A stretch of 44,191 bases of DNA. It comes from Bryobacteraceae bacterium CoA2 C42. Its GTDB lineage: Bacteria > Acidobacteriota > Terriglobia > Bryobacterales > Bryobacteraceae. Of this stretch, positions 24,849 through 33,594 are shown piece after piece. The stretch spans positions 1-44,191 of the forward strand of contig JAINDL010000036.1 in the NCBI GenBank assembly GCA_019931245.1, read 5' to 3'. Position numbers and translations under genes: made by a program. The notes below the pieces were generated by a model, which did not search any database, was not told where the DNA came from, and saw only the letters and a program-made list of their open reading frames with translations. The first letter of the stretch is position 1, and each line of letters opens with the position of its first letter.

Positions 24849-26255
24849 ATGTTTTTTAAGCCACAACATCTGCACTTCACCGGCATTGGCGGCATTGGCA
24901 TGAGCGGCATTGCCATGGTGCTGCACAACCTCGGCTATACGATCTCCGGTTCGGACCAGAAGTTTTCGGCGACCACCGAGCGGCTGGCGCAGATGGGGAT
25001 ACGGGTTTACGAGGGCCATGCGGCGGGAAACGTGGCCGGGGCGAAGGCGCTGGTGGTGACCTCGGCGGTGCGGGCGGACAACCCGGAGCTCGTCGAGGCG
25101 CGTCGGTTGGGCATTCCGGTGATTCCCCGCGGGGAGTTGCTGGCGGAGTTGATGCGGCTGAAGTTCGGCATCGCCATTGCGGGGAGCCACGGGAAGACCT
25201 CGACGACGTCGATGACGGCGGCGGTGCTGGCGCATGCGGGGCTCGATCCGACGGTAGTGGTGGGTGGGAAGGTAGGGACGCTGGGCGGGGAGAACGCCCG
25301 GCTTGGGCAGAGCGATTTTCTGCTGGTGGAAAGCGATGAGAGCGACGGTTCGTTTCTGAAGCTGGCGCCGATTCTGGCCGTGGTAACGAATATTGACCGG
25401 GAGCATCTGGATCACTACCACTCGATTGAAGAGATTCGGGCGGCGTTCCGGGATTTTGTAAACAAGGTGCCGTTCTACGGGGCGGCGGTGTTGTGTCTGG
25501 ACGATGAGAACGTGCAGCAGATTCTGCCCGGGGTGAAGCGGCGGACGATCACGTACGGCGTGAGTGCGCAGGCCGATCTGCAGGTGACCGAGGCCGCCTA
25601 CGGCCATCTGGCTTCGCGGTGGAAGCTGCGGCTGCGGGGTGAGGAGTTGGGTACGTTCGAGATCCGGGTGCCGGGAGCGCACAATGTGTTGAACGCGACG
25701 GCGGCGGTGGCGGTGGCGCTGGAGTTGGACGTGCCGGTGGCGGTGATTGCGAGCGGGCTGCTGGAGTACGCGGGGGTGGACCGGCGTTTCCAGCGGCGGG
25801 GCGAGGCGGGTGGTGTGACGGTGGTCGATGATTACGGCCATCATCCGACTGAGGTGCGGGCAACGCTGGCGGCGGCGCGGCTGTGCCGGTTCGGCCGGAT
25901 TCACGTGATTTTCCAGCCGCACCGGTATACGCGGACCCAGCATCTGCTTGATGAGTTCGCGCGGAGCTTTCACCAGGCCGATGCGGTGTATCTGATGGAT
26001 ATTTATGCCGCCTCGGAGCCGCCGATTGCCGGGGTGAGTTCGGAGGTGCTGGTCGAACGGTTGCAGGATTTTGGCCACCGGGGAGCGCGCTACTGCGGTT
26101 CGATGGAGGCGGCGGTGGCGGCGGTGGCGGCGGCTGCCGCGCCGGGGGACGTGATTGTAACGATGGGAGCGGGCAGCGTCTGGCAGGCTGGGGAGAAGAT
26201 CCTGGCGCGGCTGCGGGAACAGGAGAGAGGACATGGCACGCAAGCAGCGCGGTAA
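24849..26255 (+). CDS. murC: UDP-MurNAc:L-alanine ligase MurC
   Basis: A 468-residue Mur ligase that starts stem-peptide synthesis. The N-terminal signature is [13 protein letters not shown] and the ATP loop is [11 protein letters not shown] (about 113-123). [15 protein letters not shown] and [10 protein letters not shown] are typical MurC motifs. Thirty-six nt separate it from murG, one of the wider gaps in the cluster, with a short AT-rich segment before the ATG that might hold a weak internal promoter. It overlaps ftsQ by 23 nt. murB and ddl, which often follow murC, are missing here. Confidence 0.95.
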   Translation: MFFKPQHLHFTGIGGIGMSGIAMVLHNLGYTISGSDQKFSATTERLAQMGIRVYEGHAAGNVAGAKALVVTSAVRADNPELVEARRLGIPVIPRGELLAELMRLKFGIAIAGSHGKTSTTSMTAAVLAHAGLDPTVVVGGKVGTLGGENARLGQSDFLLVESDESDGSFLKLAPILAVVTNIDREHLDHYHSIEEIRAAFRDFVNKVPFYGAAVLCLDDENVQQILPGVKRRTITYGVSAQADLQVTEAAYGHLASRWKLRLRGEELGTFEIRVPGAHNVLNATAAVAVALELDVPVAVIASGLLEYAGVDRRFQRRGEAGGVTVVDDYGHHPTEVRATLAAARLCRFGRIHVIFQPHRYTRTQHLLDEFARSFHQADAVYLMDIYAASEPPIAGVSSEVLVERLQDFGHRGARYCGSMEAAVAAVAAAAAPGDVIVTMGAGSVWQAGEKILARLREQERGHGTQAAR

Positions 26256-27126
26256 CGCCGGGGACCGGACGACGCCGAAGGAAACGGCGCGGAAGGCGAG
26301 GTTCCGCCTGGTATGGCGGGGGTTGGTGGGGGCGACGCTGTTTTCGGCGGCGCTCGTTGGGCTGCTGGCTGGCTGGCAGGAGGTGCGGCGTTTTCTGATG
26401 CGGGACACGCAGTTTCTGGTGGCGCCGGCGCCGGCGGAGGACGAGGAGAGTCCGGCGCTGGAGATTGCGGGTTTGAAGAACGCGGCGCGTACGCAGGTAG
26501 TGTCGGTGTTCCGCCCCGACTACGGGCGTAGCCTGTATCTGCTGCCGATTCAGGAGCGGCGGCTGCAGTTGTTGGGTAATCCATGGATCGCGGAGGCTTC
26601 GGTGATGCGGGTGTGGCCGAACCGGATTCGCGTGACGGTGACCGAGCGGGTGCCGGTGGCGTGGGTGCAGATTCCCGGGTCGGGGCAGAGCACGGTGCCG
26701 GCCCTGATTGACGGGGAGGGCAATCTGCTTGCGCTGCAGCAGCCGGGCGAGTTTCATTTGCCGGTGCTGACGGGGGTCGGGGTGCTGGCCGATACTGGGG
26801 AGAGAAAGCAGCGGGTGCATCGGTTTTTGAAGCTGCTCGAGGACGCCGGGCCGCTGGCTGCGAAGATTTCCGAGGTGGATGCTACTGATGCGGGTAACTT
26901 TAAGGTGATGCAGGACGAGAACGGACGTGCGGTGTTGCTGCACGTAGGAGACCGGCAGTTCCGGCGGCGCCTGGAGAAGTTCCGGCAGCACTACCCGGCG
27001 ATTCAGAAGCGGGAGCCCGGGGCAACCATGTTTGATTTGCGGATGGAAGGCAACATCCTCTCCCTGCCGCCCGAGGGCGGGAAGGCGGAGCGGACCGCCT
27101 CCCCCGAGGTACCCAGTGGAGTTTAG
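26233..27126 (+). CDS. ftsQ: Cell division protein FtsQ/DivIB
   Basis: A 297-residue bitopic division protein. The basic cytoplasmic N-terminus (about 35 residues) is followed by a membrane helix (about 30-50). The periplasmic part holds a POTRA-like domain and then FtsQ-type beta region: [29 protein letters not shown] (about 116-144) is the conserved POTRA-to-beta boundary. FtsQ recruits FtsL and FtsB and restrains the FtsWI synthase. The C-terminus ends with a Pro/Glu-rich tail that contains the GTG start of the next gene. Confidence 0.92.
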   Translation: MARKQRGNAGDRTTPKETARKARFRLVWRGLVGATLFSAALVGLLAGWQEVRRFLMRDTQFLVAPAPAEDEESPALEIAGLKNAARTQVVSVFRPDYGRSLYLLPIQERRLQLLGNPWIAEASVMRVWPNRIRVTVTERVPVAWVQIPGSGQSTVPALIDGEGNLLALQQPGEFHLPVLTGVGVLADTGERKQRVHRFLKLLEDAGPLAAKISEVDATDAGNFKVMQDENGRAVLLHVGDRQFRRRLEKFRQHYPAIQKREPGATMFDLRMEGNILSLPPEGGKAERTASPEVPSGV

Positions 27127-27982
27127 CGCCTCGCTTCTGCGTGCGGGCTTGGACGCCGGCACGGCGCATATTCGTTGTGTGTTGATTGAGTGGGTGAACG
27201 GGCGGCCCCGGCTGCGGAGTGCCAGCGTTGTGCCTTCGCAGGGTTGGGAGCAGGGCAGGATTCGCAACGTGGAGTCGTTGGCGGGTGCGGTTTCGGCGGC
27301 GGCGATGGCGGCCTCGATCCGAGGAGGGACGGAGATTAACACGGTGACGGCGGGCTACGCGGACTCGTTTAGTCAGATGGAAGCGTTGAATGCGGCGCTT
27401 GAGCGGAGCGGCTTGCGGGTGGCGGATTATGTGATTGAGGGGGAGGCGGCGCTGCTGGCGACTACCTCGGACCGGATGCGGCAGGGCGGCATCAGCGCGG
27501 CGGCGATTGGGGTGGAGTCGACCGAGTTGGCCTACAGCGACCTGGCGGGCGGGATCCGGACGGCGAGTGTGCCGGCGGGGGGCCGGGCGTTCACCGAGGA
27601 TATCGCCACGCTGCTCGAACTGCCGCTAGCCGAGGCCGAACACCGGAAAGTGACGCAGGGGGGCATTTCGAGGCTGTCGCTCGAAGAACAGGCGACGCCG
27701 ATGCAGGAGATTCTGGAGGCGCGCGCGGGACAGTATCTGCATATGCTCGAATTCGAGATTGAGCAGTTGGCGGGGCAGTTGCCGCCGCCCGGGGGCGTGA
27801 TCCTGACCGGGGGCGGGGCGTGCCTGCCCGGGCTGTGCGACTACGCCGAGGAGTTGCTGCAGTGTCCGGTGCGGCTGGGTCAGGTGGTGGGGGTGGCGGA
27901 GTGGCCGCTCGAGCTGTCGGCGCCCGGATGGGCGGTGGCGGCGGGGTTGGCGCTGCACGGGGGGATTGCGCATGGCTGGTAG
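27116..27982 (+). CDS. Short FtsA-like actin-fold protein lacking subdomain 1C
   Basis: A protein of about 288 residues, clearly related to FtsA but about 110 shorter. AGLDAGTAHIRC (about 9-20) matches phosphate motif 1 and ILTGGGACLPGL (about 232-243) the adenosine motif. Between them, after NTVTAGYAD, the sequence passes straight to SFSQMEALNAALERSGLRV, which corresponds to the helix after 1C in FtsA; about 80 residues are gone. Phosphate motif 2 reads AAIGVESTEL where FtsA has VVDIGxxxTD, so the Mg-coordinating Asp is lost. There is no C-terminal amphipathic helix. The start is GTG at 27116 with GAGG 6 nt upstream, overlapping ftsQ by 11 nt, and the end overlaps normal ftsA by 11 nt. The frame is intact, so it is not an evident pseudogene. 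Confidence 0.85.
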   Translation: MEFSASLLRAGLDAGTAHIRCVLIEWVNGRPRLRSASVVPSQGWEQGRIRNVESLAGAVSAAAMAASIRGGTEINTVTAGYADSFSQMEALNAALERSGLRVADYVIEGEAALLATTSDRMRQGGISAAAIGVESTELAYSDLAGGIRTASVPAGGRAFTEDIATLLELPLAEAEHRKVTQGGISRLSLEEQATPMQEILEARAGQYLHMLEFEIEQLAGQLPPPGGVILTGGGACLPGLCDYAEELLQCPVRLGQVVGVAEWPLELSAPGWAVAAGLALHGGIAHGW

Positions 27983-29174
27983 TAAAGTGAAGCTGGCGGT
28001 GGGTCTCGATGTGGGGAGTGCGCGGACGCGTTGCGCCGTTTGTGTGGTTGAAGATGGCAAGATCCGTTTTCTCGGTTCGGGGGAGGCCGAGGGGCGGGGT
28101 TGGGCCAAGGGGCGGATTGCGGACCGGGCGCAGTTATCAGATTCCGTGAAGGCGGCGGCGCGGGAGGCCGAGCGGCAGGCGCAGATTGGATTTGACGCCG
28201 CGGTGGTGGGTTTGGGCGGGGATGCGATCAAGGGGGCCAACGCGCGGGGCGTGTACGAGTTGGGCCGGCCGCGGCAGATTGACGAGTCTGACATGCGGTA
28301 CGCGGTGGAACTGGCCTGCCGGGTGCGCCTTGAGGACGACCGGATTCTGCTGCAGGTGCTGCCGCAGGACTTTACGCTGGATGGGCGGACGGGGATTCTG
28401 AATCCGCGGGAATATCGCGGATCGCGCCTTGAAGCCAATGTGCACGTGGTGACCACTTCGGCGATTGAGCACCAGGGGCTGGTGAGCGCCGTGCACCATG
28501 CGCATCTTGCCGTCGAGGAGACGGTGTTCGAAGCGATGGCGGCCGGCTACGCCAGCGTGCTGCCCGAGGAGCGGGAGAAGGGCGTGGCGGTGGTGGATAT
28601 TGGCCTGCATTCGACCGATCTGGCGATCTACGATGGCGAGGCGATGGTGCTGGCGGCGAGTCTGCCGGTTTCGGCCGACCATTTCAGCCGGGACGTGAGT
28701 GCCGGGTTCCATGTGACGCACGAGGACGCCGAGCGGCTGAAGATTGAGTACGGCTGCGCCATTCTGGGGCTGACGGCGGACAACACGTTTATTGAAGTGC
28801 CGTCGGGCGAAGGACGCGCCCCGCGCGAGGCGCCGCGGCGGGAACTGAATGATATGCTGGAGGCGCGAGCGCAGTTTCTGTTCGAGTATGTCCAGCGGAA
28901 GGTGATGGAGGCGGGCATGGACCGCAAGCTGCTGGAGGGCGTGGTGTTGTGCGGCGGGGGCGCGCGTCTGAACGGGATGTGCGACGTGGCCGAGCAGGTG
29001 TTGAACTGTCCGGCGCGGAACGGATTGCCGGTGGGCATTCTGGACTGGCCCAACCGATTGAATCACCCGGGATGGACGACAGCCGCCGGGCTGGCGATGT
29101 ACTCGGGCCGACTGAAGCAGGACCGGGGAGGGCGGAAGCCTCCTCCTCCGTTTCTAAACTTATTGATACGCTGA
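27972..29174 (+). CDS. ftsA: Cell division actin homologue FtsA
   Basis: A 400-residue FtsA that tethers FtsZ to the membrane and signals to the division synthases. Phosphate motif 1 is [12 protein letters not shown]. The 1C subdomain is present (about 82-165), including [31 protein letters not shown]. Phosphate motif 2 is [12 protein letters not shown] (Asp kept, but the usual GGGT replaced by LHST), and the adenosine motif is [11 protein letters not shown]. The C-terminus ([14 protein letters not shown]) is shorter and less amphipathic than the usual membrane-targeting helix. The ATG at 27972 follows a G-rich ribosome site. It overlaps the short FtsA-like gene by 11 nt and lies 28 nt before ftsZ. 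Confidence 0.93.
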   Translation: MAGSKVKLAVGLDVGSARTRCAVCVVEDGKIRFLGSGEAEGRGWAKGRIADRAQLSDSVKAAAREAERQAQIGFDAAVVGLGGDAIKGANARGVYELGRPRQIDESDMRYAVELACRVRLEDDRILLQVLPQDFTLDGRTGILNPREYRGSRLEANVHVVTTSAIEHQGLVSAVHHAHLAVEETVFEAMAAGYASVLPEEREKGVAVVDIGLHSTDLAIYDGEAMVLAASLPVSADHFSRDVSAGFHVTHEDAERLKIEYGCAILGLTADNTFIEVPSGEGRAPREAPRRELNDMLEARAQFLFEYVQRKVMEAGMDRKLLEGVVLCGGGARLNGMCDVAEQVLNCPARNGLPVGILDWPNRLNHPGWTTAAGLAMYSGRLKQDRGGRKPPPPFLNLLIR

Positions 29175-29202
29175 GCGCCGGCCGAGCGCCAAAGGATACG
29201 CC

Positions 29203-30429
29203 ATGGCAGAACTTAAATTTCACATTCAGGAAGATACCGATCTCGGGACCCGGATTAAGGTGATCGGCGTGGGCGGTGGCGGCTGCAATGCCGTGGCGCG
29301 CATGATGAACGCCGGGTTGCAGGGCGTGGAGTTCTACGTTCTGAACACGGACATGCAGGCGCTGCAGGCCTCGCCGGTGCCGAACCGGCTGCCGATCGGC
29401 AGCAAGATTACCAACGGGCTGGGCGCGGGCGCCAACCCGGAGATTGGGCGGCAGGCCGCGATGGAGGATACCAACCGGATCATCGAGATTCTCGAGGACG
29501 CCGATATGGTGTTCATCACCTCCGGCCTGGGCGGCGGGACGGGTACCGGAGCAACGCCGATTGTCGCTTCGCTCGCGCGGGAGTTGGGTGCGCTGACCGT
29601 GGCCGTCGTTACCAAGCCGTTCAGTTTTGAAGGCCCCCGGCGCATGAAGCAGGCCGAGCAGGGCCTGGCCGAGATTGCGAGCGTGGTGGATACCGTCATT
29701 TCGATTCCCAACGATAAGCTGCTGCGTCTGGCGGAGAAGGGTACGAGCTTTCAGCAGGCGCTGCAGATGGCCGATGATGTGCTGCGGCAGGCGGTGCAGG
29801 GCATCGCCGACATCATCACGACGCCGGGGGTGATCAATCGGGACTTTTCCGATATCCGCGCCATTATGTCCGGCATGGGCTACGCCATGATGGGTACGGC
29901 GACGGCGACGGGCGAGAACGGGGCGATTGCGGCGGCCGAGCAGGCCATCAACTCTCCGCTGCTCGAAGAGGGGGGCGTCGAGGGCGCCAAGGGGATTCTG
30001 ATTAATATCACCGGGTCAAGCCAGTTGGGTCTGCTTGAGGTGAGCGAGGCCTGTACGCTCGTGCGGGAAGCGACGCAGAACGAAGATGTGCAGATCAGCT
30101 TCGGTGTGGTGGTGGACGAGACGATGGAGGAGACGGTGAAACTGACGGTGATTGCGACCGGATTTGAGCGCCATACGCTGCCCCAGATCCAGCGGCGCCA
30201 GGCGGCGGGCGCCGGGGTGGACGCGGGGTCTGCGATGTCGGTTTTGGAGTTGCCATCGCCGCCGGGACCGCTCAGCGAGCCGGTGGTGCGCGAAAGCGTT
30301 GAGGTGGTGACGGCGTCGGCGGAACGGGTTGCGGCGCCGGCGCCGCCGGCAGAACCGCCGCCGGCCGATCCGTTTGATGACGTGGATACCCCGGCCTTTC
30401 TGCGGCGGGAGCGCCGCTTGTTCCGCTAG
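29203..30429 (+). CDS. ftsZ: Cell division GTPase FtsZ
   Basis: A 408-residue tubulin-like GTPase forming the division ring. The nucleotide region [12 protein letters not shown] (20-31) and the tubulin signature GGGTGTG (110-116) are intact. The T7 loop NRDFSDIR carries the catalytic acids. A variable Pro/Ala/Val-rich linker of about 60 residues follows from about 325. The C-terminal peptide DTPAFLRRE resembles the conserved FtsA/ZipA-binding tail, with extra basic residues (RRLFR) at the end. AAAGGA lies before the ATG. It is the last recognised division gene in the cluster. Confidence 0.97.
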   Translation: MAELKFHIQEDTDLGTRIKVIGVGGGGCNAVARMMNAGLQGVEFYVLNTDMQALQASPVPNRLPIGSKITNGLGAGANPEIGRQAAMEDTNRIIEILEDADMVFITSGLGGGTGTGATPIVASLARELGALTVAVVTKPFSFEGPRRMKQAEQGLAEIASVVDTVISIPNDKLLRLAEKGTSFQQALQMADDVLRQAVQGIADIITTPGVINRDFSDIRAIMSGMGYAMMGTATATGENGAIAAAEQAINSPLLEEGGVEGAKGILINITGSSQLGLLEVSEACTLVREATQNEDVQISFGVVVDETMEETVKLTVIATGFERHTLPQIQRRQAAGAGVDAGSAMSVLELPSPPGPLSEPVVRESVEVVTASAERVAAPAPPAEPPPADPFDDVDTPAFLRRERRLFR

Positions 30430-30449
30430 GACGGCGGATTGAGCGTGGC

Positions 30450-31580
30450 ATGGCGGAACCGGTATGGTCACAATTCATTCCTCCGGAGACGATTCTTGAG
30501 CAGGTGCGGAATACGGCGCCTTTTCTCCGGCTGGACGCGGCGGAGGAGGGGCCGTTAGTCGGCCTGGGCGGAACGCCCACGGGCTATCTGCGCGTGCTGA
30601 GTTCGGCGCGGACGGTGGAGAGCCTGGAAGACTATTTTGCTCTGTGCTGCGCGGCGCACCAGGCGACGGTGGCGACGTTTGTGCCGACCGATGTTGACAG
30701 CAAGATCCGCGGCGTGTTGTGGAATCAGACGCGGTCCCCGGAGGTGCTGGAGCGGATGGCGGCATTCACCCTGCAGATGAAGGATTGGACGACCGAGGGG
30801 ATCTCGACGCGGGTGACCGTGGATCCGGTGTGCGGGCCGGTATCCGGGCACAACGGCGAATGGTTTTCGGTGGCGAGCGGGGGGCTGGGGCGGTACCTGC
30901 AACTCGGCTGGGAGGAGCCATTCAGCGCCGGGATTGCGGCCGAGCTCGAGCGGCAGGCGCAGGCGTTCCGCCGGGCGTTGCGCACCCCGGGGCGGGAGAT
31001 GGAAACGCTGCAGCTGGCCGTTTCGATTACCCATAATCTTGGGGACTTGGACCAGGGGATCGGCTACTGGGAAGGGGCGGCGAAGCACTCGGAGGCCAAG
31101 CGGACGTTTCACCGGCTGGCGCACGAGAACAGGACACCGTTCGGGGGGATTTTCGGGCACATCGCTGATTTGTACCGGGACTGTTTGAGTGCGGAGGGCC
31201 ACCGGCACTATCCTCTGCGCGGCGTGAAGGCGCTGCGGCGTTCGCCGGCGCTGCTGCTGCCGCTCGGGCCCTTCCTCGACGATTGGGGGGCCGTGGTCGG
31301 GGGCAGTCCGCTGCTTGATGATGCTGAGCGGGTGGAGGTTTTGGACGCGCTGCTGCGGGGCTGCAAGAAGATTGACAACCAGTTGGGCTACTTCCGCGCC
31401 CTGGCGGGCTGGCAGATGGCGCACGAGCGGAGCTTTGAGCGGGCGGCCGAGGGGTTGCCGGCGAGCGGCCGGAAGCTGCTGCGGGAGCCGGAGCTGCGGA
31501 AAAAGATCGCGCTGCCGCGGCGGAGCTTTGAATCGGCCTACGGCAAGCGGGTGGAGGCCTTGCGGGCTAGGCTGCGCTGA
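30450..31580 (+). CDS. Unrecognised conserved-looking protein downstream of ftsZ
   Basis: A 376-residue soluble-looking protein with no signal peptide or membrane helix; I do not recognise the family. Visible features are a central segment with VDPVCGPVSGHNGEW (about 124-138), SITHNLGDLDQGIGYW (about 191-206), many Trp/His/Asp residues and a strongly basic C-terminus. Codon use matches its neighbours and the start follows ftsZ by 20 nt, so it is probably co-transcribed with the division genes. The end overlaps the antisense RluB-type gene by 43 nt. A role linked to division or a following cell-cycle step is only suggested by position. Confidence 0.7.
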   Translation: MAEPVWSQFIPPETILEQVRNTAPFLRLDAAEEGPLVGLGGTPTGYLRVLSSARTVESLEDYFALCCAAHQATVATFVPTDVDSKIRGVLWNQTRSPEVLERMAAFTLQMKDWTTEGISTRVTVDPVCGPVSGHNGEWFSVASGGLGRYLQLGWEEPFSAGIAAELERQAQAFRRALRTPGREMETLQLAVSITHNLGDLDQGIGYWEGAAKHSEAKRTFHRLAHENRTPFGGIFGHIADLYRDCLSAEGHRHYPLRGVKALRRSPALLLPLGPFLDDWGAVVGGSPLLDDAERVEVLDALLRGCKKIDNQLGYFRALAGWQMAHERSFERAAEGLPASGRKLLREPELRKKIALPRRSFESAYGKRVEALRARLR

Positions 31581-32293
31581 GGGAGGAGGGCGGCGCGTTC
31601 GCTGGGTTCAAGGTAGCGCCATTTGCCGACCTCAAGTGTGCCGATGCGGAGGGGGCCGATGGCAACACGGACCAGTTTGAGGACCGAGGCGCCGAGGGCT
31701 TCGACCATGCGGCGGACCTGGCGGTTGCGGCCTTCGGTGAGGGTGATCTCAAAGTGGGTGTATTTTTCGCTGTCGCGGAGGCGTTCGACGAGGGCGGGCC
31801 GTGTGGGGCCGTCGTCGAGTTCGAGACCGTGGCGGAGGCGGTCGAGCGCGTCGTCGGTCAGCAGGCGGCTGGCCTTGACGAGGTAACGTTTGGCGACGTG
31901 GAAGTCGGGATTCATGATGCGTTCGGCAAACTGGGTATCGTTGGTGAGGAGGAGCAGGCCGCTGGTATCGAGGTCGAGGCGGCCGACCGGGACAACGAAG
32001 GTGCCGACGTCGCCGAGGAGGTTGTAGACGGTGGGCCGATTTTCGGGATCTTTGTAGGTGGTGAGGTAGCCTTTGGGCTTGTACAGGACGAGGTAGACGT
32101 GCTCTTTGCGGACGAGCGGTCTGCCGTCGAATAGGATCTTGTCGCGGTCCATGTCGACCCAGTGATCGGGGTTGAGAATCACCTGGCGGTTGACGGCGAC
32201 CCGGCCGGTGCTGATCCAGCGGCGGGCTTCGGTGCGGGAGCCGAGGCCGGCCTTCGACAGGACCCGTTCGAGCGTTTTTAGAGGCTTTTTCAA
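31538..32293 (-). CDS. rluB: RluB/RsuA-type rRNA pseudouridine synthase
   Basis: A 251-residue enzyme that isomerises uridine in rRNA. The N-terminal S4 RNA-binding domain (about 7-55) contains LSKAGLGSRTEARRWI. The catalytic motif is GRLDLDTSGLLLLTND (104-119) with Asp107 as nucleophile. YKPKGYLTT and EGRNRQVRRMVEALG are family signatures. RluB, RluE, RluF and RsuA share these motifs, so the exact target site is uncertain. The start is TTG at 32293; TACACT lies 6 nt upstream, which would fit a leaderless message. Only 23 bp separate it from the ATG at 32317 on the other strand. Confidence 0.88.
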   Translation of the reverse strand: MKKPLKTLERVLSKAGLGSRTEARRWISTGRVAVNRQVILNPDHWVDMDRDKILFDGRPLVRKEHVYLVLYKPKGYLTTYKDPENRPTVYNLLGDVGTFVVPVGRLDLDTSGLLLLTNDTQFAERIMNPDFHVAKRYLVKASRLLTDDALDRLRHGLELDDGPTRPALVERLRDSEKYTHFEITLTEGRNRQVRRMVEALGASVLKLVRVAIGPLRIGTLEVGKWRYLEPSERAALLPQRSLARKASTRLP

Positions 32294-32337
32294 CTTTTTA
32301 GTGTATCGTTAAGCGGATGAGCGGCGACAGGAAAGCG

Positions 32338-33204
32338 ATGGTGCGGGTGGCGGTAGTACAGGCGGGATCGGTGCCGTGGGAAACGGCGGGGAGTCTGGCT
32401 CGTTTGGACTACTGGACGACTGCGGCGGTGACTGCGGGGGCGGAGTTGGTGGTGTTTCCGGAGGCGTTCGTGGGGGGCTATCCGAAGGGTCTGGACTTTG
32501 GGGTGACGGTGGGCCGGCGGACGGAGGAGGGTCGGCGGCTGTTTGCGCGCTACGCGGCGGGGGCGGTGGAGGATGCCGGGGAGTTGGGCGCGGTAGCGGC
32601 GCGGCACGGGGTGTGGCTGGTGGCGGGGGCGATCGAGCGGGTGGGCGGGACGTTGTACTGCACGGTATTTTTTCTGAGGCCGGACGGGACCGCTGCGGGT
32701 AAGCACCGGAAGGTGATGCCAACGGCGATGGAGCGGCTGTTGTGGGGCGCCGGCGACGGGAGCACGCTGGGGGTGGTGGAGACGCCGCTCGGGCGCGTGG
32801 GTGCGGCGATCTGCTGGGAAAACTACATGCCGCAGTTGCGACTGGCGCTGTACGGGCAGGGGGTGGAGTTGTACTGCGCGCCAACGGTGGATGACCGGGA
32901 GACGTGGCTGTCGACGATGCGGCATATTGCGATGGAGGGGCGGTGTTTTGTTTTGAGCGCCTGTCAGTGGCAGACGGCGGGGGAATGGGGGCCGATTACG
33001 GGAGGCAGCGTGATTGTGGATCCTTTGGGGCAGGTGCTGGCCGGGCCGAAACGGGACGGGGAAGGTTTGCTCGTGGCGGATCTGGAGTTGGGGAAGATCC
33101 GGGAAGCGCAGTTCGATCTTGATGTCGTGGGGCACTACGCGCGGCCTGATCTTTTCCGGTTGTTCGTGAACCGGCAGGTGCAGCGGAGCGTGGAGACGGA
33201 TTAG
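32338..33204 (+). CDS. Carbon-nitrogen hydrolase, nitrilase type
   Basis: A 288-residue enzyme (295 if the ATG at 32317 is used). The catalytic triad is visible: Glu42 in FPEAFVGGYP, Lys125 in GKHRKVMPT and Cys159 in AAICWENYMP. CWEN next to the nucleophile is typical of true nitrilases that convert nitriles to acids and ammonia, and the EAFVGGYP form also fits nitrilases rather than amidases. The later start is preferred because AGGAAA precedes it and the protein then begins MVRVAVVQA. The substrate is unknown; plant- or microbe-derived nitriles in soil are one possibility. Its stop interlocks with the receiver gene (TTAG). Confidence 0.88.
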   Translation: MVRVAVVQAGSVPWETAGSLARLDYWTTAAVTAGAELVVFPEAFVGGYPKGLDFGVTVGRRTEEGRRLFARYAAGAVEDAGELGAVAARHGVWLVAGAIERVGGTLYCTVFFLRPDGTAAGKHRKVMPTAMERLLWGAGDGSTLGVVETPLGRVGAAICWENYMPQLRLALYGQGVELYCAPTVDDRETWLSTMRHIAMEGRCFVLSACQWQTAGEWGPITGGSVIVDPLGQVLAGPKRDGEGLLVADLELGKIREAQFDLDVVGHYARPDLFRLFVNRQVQRSVETD

Positions 33205-33578
33205 GCGCGTGGGGGCAGGCCGAGCGCGGTCAGCAGTTCAGGCGGCGTGAAGGGCTTCTGGAGCAGGGAGGCGCGGTGGCGCACCGCCGGGGGCAGGAGT
33301 TCGGGAGAGACCGGATATCCGCTTGCGAGCACCCCGACGAGGTCGTCATCGACCGCGAGTGTCTCGGCCAGCCAGGTGGCGCCGGAGCCATCGGGCAGTG
33401 TCAGGTCGACCACGACGTGGGAGTGGACGCCGGGCAGGAAAGTAGCGCGGGCCTCGGCCACGGAAGCGGCCTGATCGGCAGCAATGCTGGCGCGGGAGAG
33501 AAAGCGCAAGAGCAGCCGACCCAACATCTGGTCGTCATCGACGACCAGAACGCGGATGGTCGAGAATGTGTCGGCCAT
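33201..33578 (-). CDS. Stand-alone response regulator receiver domain
   Basis: A 125-residue CheY-like domain with no output domain. The acidic pocket is DDD at 14-16, the phosphoacceptor is Asp58 in VVVDLTLPDGSG, and the conserved lysine lies in LLQKPF near the C-terminus. The Thr/Ser position is Ser in VLASGYP. It probably relays phosphate from a histidine kinase encoded elsewhere, as none is in the window. It follows the outer-membrane barrel-like gene in the opposite reading sense of the nitrilase and ends with interlocked stops against it. Confidence 0.87.
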   Translation of the reverse strand: MADTFSTIRVLVVDDDQMLGRLLLRFLSRASIAADQAASVAEARATFLPGVHSHVVVDLTLPDGSGATWLAETLAVDDDLVGVLASGYPVSPELLPPAVRHRASLLQKPFTPPELLTALGLPPRA

Positions 33579-33594
33579 ACGTAGCGAGGGGATC

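Noticed and set aside
23091-26408. Open frame of about 1100 codons on the minus strand
   Set aside because: It lies opposite ftsW, murG, murC and ftsQ, is extremely rich in Arg, His, Pro and Gln, and matches no fold; it is a by-product of G-ending codons on the coding strand.
27116-27982. The short FtsA-like gene as a decayed pseudogene
   Set aside because: The frame is intact, it has a ribosome site, it is overlapped by both neighbours, and loss of 1C is clean rather than scattered; decay is less likely, though not excluded.
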